Assembly: GCA_937936215.1 (NCBI GenBank)
Contig: CALGWX010000082.1
Coordinates: 1 to 5,376 of the forward strand
Source of the DNA: an uncultured Burkholderiaceae bacterium
Lineage (GTDB): Bacteria > Pseudomonadota > Gammaproteobacteria > Burkholderiales > Burkholderiaceae_F
DNA: 5,376 nt
Reading direction: 5' to 3'
The translations under genes and the position numbers were made by a program. Shown here one piece after another: positions 1-5,376 of this stretch. The notes below the pieces were generated by a model. The model was given only the letters and a program-made list of their open reading frames with translations. It ran no database searches and was not told the DNA's origin. Every line of letters begins with the position of its first letter. Within the stretch, counting starts at the first letter, position 1.

Positions 1-198
1 GTAACGATGGGCGTGCCCTCCGATGGCAGCTACGGCATCCCGGAGGAGATCGTCTACGGCTTCCCGGTCACCTGCGCCGGCGGCCGTTACGAGATCGTCA
101 AAGGGCTGGCGATCGACGACTGGTCGCGGGCCAAGATGGACGCGACGCTGAAGGAGCTGCTCGAAGAGCGCGACGGCGTCAAGCACCTGCTCGGCTAG
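1..198 (+). CDS. mdh: Malate dehydrogenase, C-terminal 65 residues (5' end outside the window)
   Basis: This is the end of an NAD-dependent malate dehydrogenase, the cytosolic TCA-cycle enzyme that interconverts malate and oxaloacetate. The reading frame is open from base 1 (Val-Thr-Met-Gly) and stops at TAG 196-198. The recognisable family signature is VPSDGSYGIPEE at residues 5-16 of the fragment, followed by YGFPVTC and the closing helix ending in KHLLG. This pattern is typical of the ~327-330-residue MDH type 2 proteins of betaproteobacteria. The NAD-binding Rossmann fold and the catalytic Arg/His residues lie upstream and cannot be checked here. The ATG at position 7 is an internal methionine, not the start. 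The next gene in the same direction is acnA, another TCA enzyme, but the ~500-base gap argues against one tight operon. Nothing looks damaged. The family call is confident; the exact subtype is from memory. Confidence 0.93.
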   Translation, partial: VTMGVPSDGSYGIPEEIVYGFPVTCAGGRYEIVKGLAIDDWSRAKMDATLKELLEERDGVKHLLG

Positions 199-258
199 GC
201 GTCGAGTCAGCGTGGAACGGCACCGGCCGGCGGCCATCGCCAGCGCCCTCTCGGTGCT

Positions 259-291
259 CGAGGCGAGGCCGCCAACGGCAGTCTCGCCTCG
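259..291. other. Hairpin-forming inverted repeat downstream of mdh
   Basis: A perfect 9-base inverted repeat (CGAGGCGAG at 259-267, CTCGCCTCG at 283-291) encloses a second 4-base stem (GCCG 268-271 with CGGC 276-279) around a CCAA loop, with a 3-base bulge (280-282). It starts 61 bases after the mdh stop codon. There is no T-run on either side, so it is not a canonical intrinsic terminator. It could be a 3' stabilising hairpin, a Rho-associated structure or chance in GC-rich DNA. Confidence 0.35.
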
Positions 292-542
292 GCAGGCGCT
301 TGTTGCCGGCGATTCGCGGGTATTCGTCTTGCCGCCACGCGATCACTTTGGCGGCGACGAGCGTTTCGCGCTGAAGGCACTTGCCGACCCGGCGCAGCTC
401 GGATCGGTGCTGGGCGTCACCGCCACGTACGCGTCCTTGAAGGTGCCCTCGCGCAACGCCTCGACGGCGCTGGGCGGTCAGCAGCAGGCCGGCGTGCACG
501 CCGAGCGCGCGACGCGCGAATTCGGCCGATCGTGCCGATCGC

Positions 543-573
543 CGAGCGGAAGCGCTCGCGTTGCTTTGGCAAC
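543..573. other. Two adjacent small inverted repeats upstream of acnA
   Basis: CGAGCG/CGCTCG (543-548 and 553-558) flank a GAAG loop, and GTTGC/GCAAC (560-564 and 569-573) flank a TTTG loop. They sit back to back with one base between them, about 130 bases before the acnA start. If they are in the acnA leader RNA they would form two short stem-loops. No known riboswitch or operator is recognised, and short stems are common in GC-rich sequence, so the functional reading is weak. Confidence 0.25.
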
Positions 574-688
574 TCCCAGGCGCGTGCCGTCAAGCGCAAC
601 GCGCCGGTGCCCTACCCGTCCGCCGCGAGCCCGCATCGACCCGGCGCGTGGCGGCCCGAGTTGAAAACCCTGGTGTCTCGATCCGAAT

Positions 689-695
689 GAGGAAG
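689..695 (+). promoter_or_regulatory. Ribosome binding site of acnA
   Basis: GAGGAAG at 689-695 is a good Shine-Dalgarno match, separated from ATG 701 by five bases (AAAAG). It fixes the acnA start, which also agrees with the usual betaproteobacterial AcnA N-terminus MSHNLF. It is the clearest ribosome binding site in the window. Confidence 0.85.
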
Positions 696-700
696 AAAAG

Positions 701-3415
<2,715 letters not shown>

Positions 3416-3434
3416 TGCGCTGAAGCGACGGCGA

Positions 3435-3467
3435 GCGACGGGGGCCGCGGCCCCCGTCGCCTTTTTT
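3435..3467 (+). terminator. Rho-independent terminator of acnA
   Basis: Bases 3435-3460 form a perfect 26-base palindrome, GCGACGGGGGCC followed by GC and then its reverse complement. This allows an 11-bp GC-rich stem with a 4-base CGCG loop, followed directly by C and six T residues (3462-3467). That is a textbook intrinsic terminator for plus-strand transcription. There is no matching A-run upstream, so it should work in one direction only. It begins 19 bases after the acnA stop and ends only 20 bases before the next start codon. Confidence 0.92.
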
Positions 3468-3487
3468 CCTTTCCTGGGAACCCACGC

Positions 3488-4093
3488 ATGCATGAGCCTG
3501 AATCCGCCGTCCACCGCGCCGAGGTGCTCGACCGCGCCGACCTGCCGCGCAGTGCCCTGAACACCGCCTGGCCACTGGCGGCGCTCGCCCTGCTGCTGCT
3601 GCTGCTGTTGCGCGCCTGCGTGCTGGCGGCGCCGCCTCCGGCCCCGGCAACGCCGGCATTCGATGCCGCCGCCGCCGCGGCGCAGGCCAACGACGAAGCG
3701 CTCGCCGCGCTGCAGGCGCTGCCCGCCACACCGAGCCCCGAGGAGGTCGTCGCCGCGCTCAATGGGCTGGTCATCAACTTCGCCTCTGGCTCCCATGCGC
3801 TGCCCGCCGCGGCGCAACCGCTGCTCGCGGCGGCCGCCGAGGCGATCTCTCGCCTGCCTTCCGGCACGCGGATCGTCATCACCGGCCACACCGACGCCGT
3901 CGGCGACGCCGCCGCCAACCTGGTGCTGTCGCGGCGGCGAGCGCAATCCGTGCGCGCGGCGCTGATCGCGCTGGGCGTGCCCGAGGCCGCGCTGTCGGCG
4001 CAAGGGATGGGCGACCTGAAGCCGGTCGCGGACAACGCGACCGAGGCCGGCCGCTTCCGCAACCGGCGCATCGAGTTCACCGCCACGCCTTGA
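3488..4093 (+). CDS. Membrane-anchored OmpA/Pal-family peptidoglycan-binding protein (201 aa)
   Basis: This is a small envelope protein with a C-terminal OmpA-like domain that should bind peptidoglycan in the periplasm. Residues 1-26 are a charged N-terminus. Residues 27-41 are hydrophobic and end in seven consecutive leucines, followed by Arg42-Ala43-Cys44. An Ala/Pro-rich linker follows (about 47-75), then the OmpA domain at about 91-198. Within it lie ITGHTDAVGD (Asp136 of HTD) and LSRRRAQSV (Arg151). The spacing of 15 residues between this Asp and Arg equals that of the diaminopimelate-binding pair known in OmpA of Acinetobacter. The domain ends with the family signature NRRIEF (192-197). 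No beta-barrel is present. The start at ATG 3488 is the only ATG near the N-terminus; upstream there is just a weak TGGGAA (3475-3480). The stop TGA overlaps the start of the permease gene by four bases, so it is probably the first gene of the lipid transport operon. Whether it is a lipoprotein (Cys44) or an inner-membrane anchored protein is unclear. Confidence 0.88.
   Translation: MHEPESAVHRAEVLDRADLPRSALNTAWPLAALALLLLLLLRACVLAAPPPAPATPAFDAAAAAAQANDEALAALQALPATPSPEEVVAALNGLVINFASGSHALPAAAQPLLAAAAEAISRLPSGTRIVITGHTDAVGDAAANLVLSRRRAQSVRAALIALGVPEAALSAQGMGDLKPVADNATEAGRFRNRRIEFTATP
3590..3607 (+). repeat. (CTG)6 trinucleotide repeat within the OmpA-like gene
   Basis: Six perfect CTG codons (Leu35-Leu40), followed by TTG (Leu41), form the hydrophobic core of the N-terminal anchor. 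Slippage here would add or remove whole leucines without a frameshift, so it could change the length of the membrane segment but would not switch the gene off. Confidence 0.8.
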
Positions 4094-5232
4094 GCACCGC
4101 CGCCCCGCCGATGCCCTCCGCGCCGGACGCGCCGAGCCTCGCGCTCAGCGACGACGGGCAAAGGCTGGCGCTAGCCGGCGACTGGCGGCTTCCCCATCTG
4201 CCGGCATTGGCGCCGCGGCTGGTCGGCCTGCGGCCCCGCTCGCCGCTCGCGGTCGACGGCCGGGCGATCGCCGCGCTCGACTCGGCGGCAGCGCTGGCGC
4301 TACTGCAAGCGATCGAATCGGCCGCGGTGCCGGTGGAGGCGGTGCATTGGGAGGGATTTGCCGACCCGCACCGGCGGGTGCTCGATGGCGTGCTGAAGCG
4401 CCGGGCCGTGCTCGCGGAAATGGAGCCGCGGCCGGGCCGCAACTGGCTCGCGGGCATCGGCGAGCGCACCGCGATCATCTGGCGCCAGGGCGCCGACCAC
4501 TTCAACTTCGCCGGCGAGACGCTGGTGGCCTTGCTTGAACTGCTGCTGGCGCCGCGTAAGCTCCGGCTGCGCGAGTTGACCGCGCAGCTCGAGCAGTCGT
4601 GCCTGAACGCGATCCCGGTGGTGATCCTGGTCACGCTGCTCATCGGCGTCGTGTTCGCCTACCTGCTGGGACTGCAGGCGGAGAAGTACGGCGCCAACAT
4701 CTTCGTCGTCGACGGGGTCGGCATCGGCATGGCGCGTGAGCTGGCGCCGATCCTCGTCGCCGTGATCATCGCCGGCCGCTCCGGCGCCGCCTTCACGGCC
4801 CAGCTCGGCTCGATGCGGCTGACGGAGGAGATCGACGCCATCCGCACCCTGGGGCTGTCGCCGATGCAGGTGCTGGTCGTGCCGCGCGTGCTGGCGCTGC
4901 TGATCGCGCTGCCGCTGCTGGCGTTCGTCGGCCTGGTGGCGAGCCTGATCGGCGCCGCGCTGGTGGCCGACGCCATGCTGGGCGTCACCCCGCCCGCCTT
5001 CGCCGACCGCCTGCACAGCGCGCTCGACATCACGCACGTGTGGGCGGGGCTGGCCAAGACGCCGGTGTTCGCGTTGGCCATCGCCATCGTCGGCTGCCGC
5101 ATGGGCATGCACGTCGGCCGCGACACGCGGGCGGTCGGCCTGGCCACCACCTCGACCGTGGTGCAGAGCATCGTCTCGGTGATCGTGCTCGACGCCGCTT
5201 TCGCCGTGCTCTACCAGGAACTGGGCATCTGA
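4090..5232 (+). CDS. MlaE-type lipid ABC transporter permease with N-terminal STAS-like domain (380 aa)
   Basis: This is the inner-membrane permease of an MCE/Mla-type ABC system that moves phospholipids or other hydrophobic molecules between inner membrane and periplasm. The C-terminal ~250 residues match the MlaE/YrbE family. There are hydrophobic segments near 175-194, 217-235, 261-297, 317-341 and 355-378. The family core GRSGAAFTAQLGSMRLTEEI occupies about 229-248, with the EEIDAIRTLG coupling motif at 246-255. MlaE proteins are normally about 260 residues. The extra ~120 at the N-terminus look like a STAS domain, with LALAGDWRL near residues 26-34 and ALDSAAALALLQAI around 62-75; Asp64-Ser65 sit where MlaB-type STAS proteins have Asp-Ser/Thr. 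The domain therefore probably replaces a separate MlaB. The frame can start at TTG 4090, which overlaps the upstream stop as TTGA, or at ATG 4111 seven codons later. Neither has a clear ribosome binding site, so translational coupling to the OmpA-like gene is likely. The stop TGA overlaps the ATPase start by one base. Confidence 0.93.
   Translation: MSTAAPPMPSAPDAPSLALSDDGQRLALAGDWRLPHLPALAPRLVGLRPRSPLAVDGRAIAALDSAAALALLQAIESAAVPVEAVHWEGFADPHRRVLDGVLKRRAVLAEMEPRPGRNWLAGIGERTAIIWRQGADHFNFAGETLVALLELLLAPRKLRLRELTAQLEQSCLNAIPVVILVTLLIGVVFAYLLGLQAEKYGANIFVVDGVGIGMARELAPILVAVIIAGRSGAAFTAQLGSMRLTEEIDAIRTLGLSPMQVLVVPRVLALLIALPLLAFVGLVASLIGAALVADAMLGVTPPAFADRLHSALDITHVWAGLAKTPVFALAIAIVGCRMGMHVGRDTRAVGLATTSTVVQSIVSVIVLDAAFAVLYQELGI
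5216..5220 (+). promoter_or_regulatory. Probable ribosome binding site of the ATPase gene
   Basis: AGGAA at 5216-5220, inside the last codons of the permease gene, lies 11 bases before ATG 5232. The spacing is a little long but usable. It supports the start of the ATPase gene at 5232 and co-translation with the permease. Confidence 0.5.
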
Positions 5233-5376
5233 TGCCGGCGACGCCGCAGGCCGACAGCGTCATCGAGGTCGACGGCATCGTCACCCGTTTCGGCGCCAAC
5301 ACCGTGCACGACGGCGTGTCGTTCACGGTGGCGCGCGGTACCCTGGCGGCGCTCATCGGCGGCTCGGGCACCGGAA
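5232..5376 (+). CDS. MlaF-type ABC transporter ATP-binding protein, N-terminal 48 residues (3' end outside the window)
   Basis: This is the start of the ATPase that would power the upstream permease from the cytoplasmic face. After a short leader (MPATPQADS) comes the first strand of an ABC nucleotide-binding domain: IEVDGIVTRFGANTVHDGVS, with the aromatic Phe20 at the usual A-loop region. Then follow FTVARGTLAALI and GGSGTG, which are the first residues of the Walker A loop. The window ends one base into the codon expected to encode the Walker A lysine. The signature motif, Walker B and H-loop are not visible. The ATG overlaps the permease stop by one base (TGATG), a classic coupled junction. 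Assignment to the MlaF subgroup rests mainly on its position after an MlaE-type gene; an ABC ATPase as such is very likely. An MCE-domain (MlaD-like) gene is expected downstream but is not seen. Confidence 0.9.
   Translation, partial: MPATPQADSVIEVDGIVTRFGANTVHDGVSFTVARGTLAALIGGSGTG

Larger units (their letters stand above)
199..700. other. Intergenic region between mdh and acnA
   Basis: These 502 bases hold no gene that I recognise. One frame is open on the plus strand from GTG 212 to TGA 664 (150 codons). It has no convincing ribosome binding site and no family motif. Its second half (about 520-664) is a low-complexity Arg/Pro/Ser-rich stretch with mixed codon choice, which looks non-coding. 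Short minus-strand frames (179-499, 417-599) are equally featureless. The region contains inverted repeats at 259-291, 543-558 and 560-573. It must also carry whatever ends mdh transcription and starts acnA, but I see no convincing sigma-70 promoter. A decayed gene or an untranslated regulatory leader are both possible. Confidence 0.6.

Noticed and set aside
300..326. Possible promoter TTGTTG (300-305) with TATTCG (321-326)
   Set aside because: Both boxes match the consensus in only three of six positions and the spacer is 15 bases.
525..542. Tandem 9-base direct repeat GCCGATCGT/GCCGATCGC
   Set aside because: Only two imperfect copies of a GC-rich 9-mer, with no further copies or flanking mobile-element features; consistent with chance.
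661..690. Possible sigma-70 promoter with TTGAAA (661-666) before acnA
   Set aside because: No acceptable -10 box lies 16-18 bases downstream (the sequence there is around CGAATG), and a transcript from it would start on or after the ribosome binding site.
4300..5112. A 270-codon minus-strand open frame opposite the permease gene
   Set aside because: Its translation is a compositionally biased Gln/Arg/His/Asp string typical of antisense shadows in GC-rich DNA, and the opposite strand has strong MlaE-family motifs.

Overview
The window is a GC-rich piece of bacterial chromosome. The protein sequences (a betaproteobacterial-style AcnA, an LDH/MDH-type malate dehydrogenase tail and an Mla-type lipid transport operon) suggest a Gram-negative betaproteobacterium, most likely of the Burkholderiales or a close relative. 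This placement is judged from remembered family resemblance, not from a search. All genes read left to right, and there are no mobile elements, tRNAs, rRNAs or CRISPR arrays.

Layout: (1) positions 1-198 hold the last 65 codons of malate dehydrogenase (mdh). (2) Positions 199-700 are a ~500-base gap with no recognisable gene. It contains several hairpin-forming inverted repeats and one open frame that I do not trust as a gene. (3) Positions 701-3415 are a complete aconitate hydratase (acnA) with a good ribosome binding site, followed by a very strong intrinsic terminator (3435-3467). (4) Positions 3488-5376 are a tightly packed envelope operon: a small membrane-anchored OmpA/Pal-type peptidoglycan-binding protein, an MlaE-type ABC permease with an N-terminal STAS-like domain, and the first 48 codons of the matching MlaF-type ATPase, cut by the window edge in its Walker A loop. 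Both junctions in this operon overlap (4 and 1 bases), which points to translational coupling.

Functionally there are two units. The left half is TCA-cycle enzymology: Mdh makes oxaloacetate and AcnA isomerises citrate to isocitrate. The right half is an MCE/Mla-like lipid transport system between the inner and outer membranes. Its remaining parts (the rest of the ATPase, an MCE-domain protein, possibly an auxiliary lipoprotein) would be expected just beyond the right edge. The most noteworthy point is the OmpA-like gene coupled to the transporter permease, which suggests a peptidoglycan-anchored component for this lipid transporter. I found no clearly undescribed system; the core of the window is ordinary.
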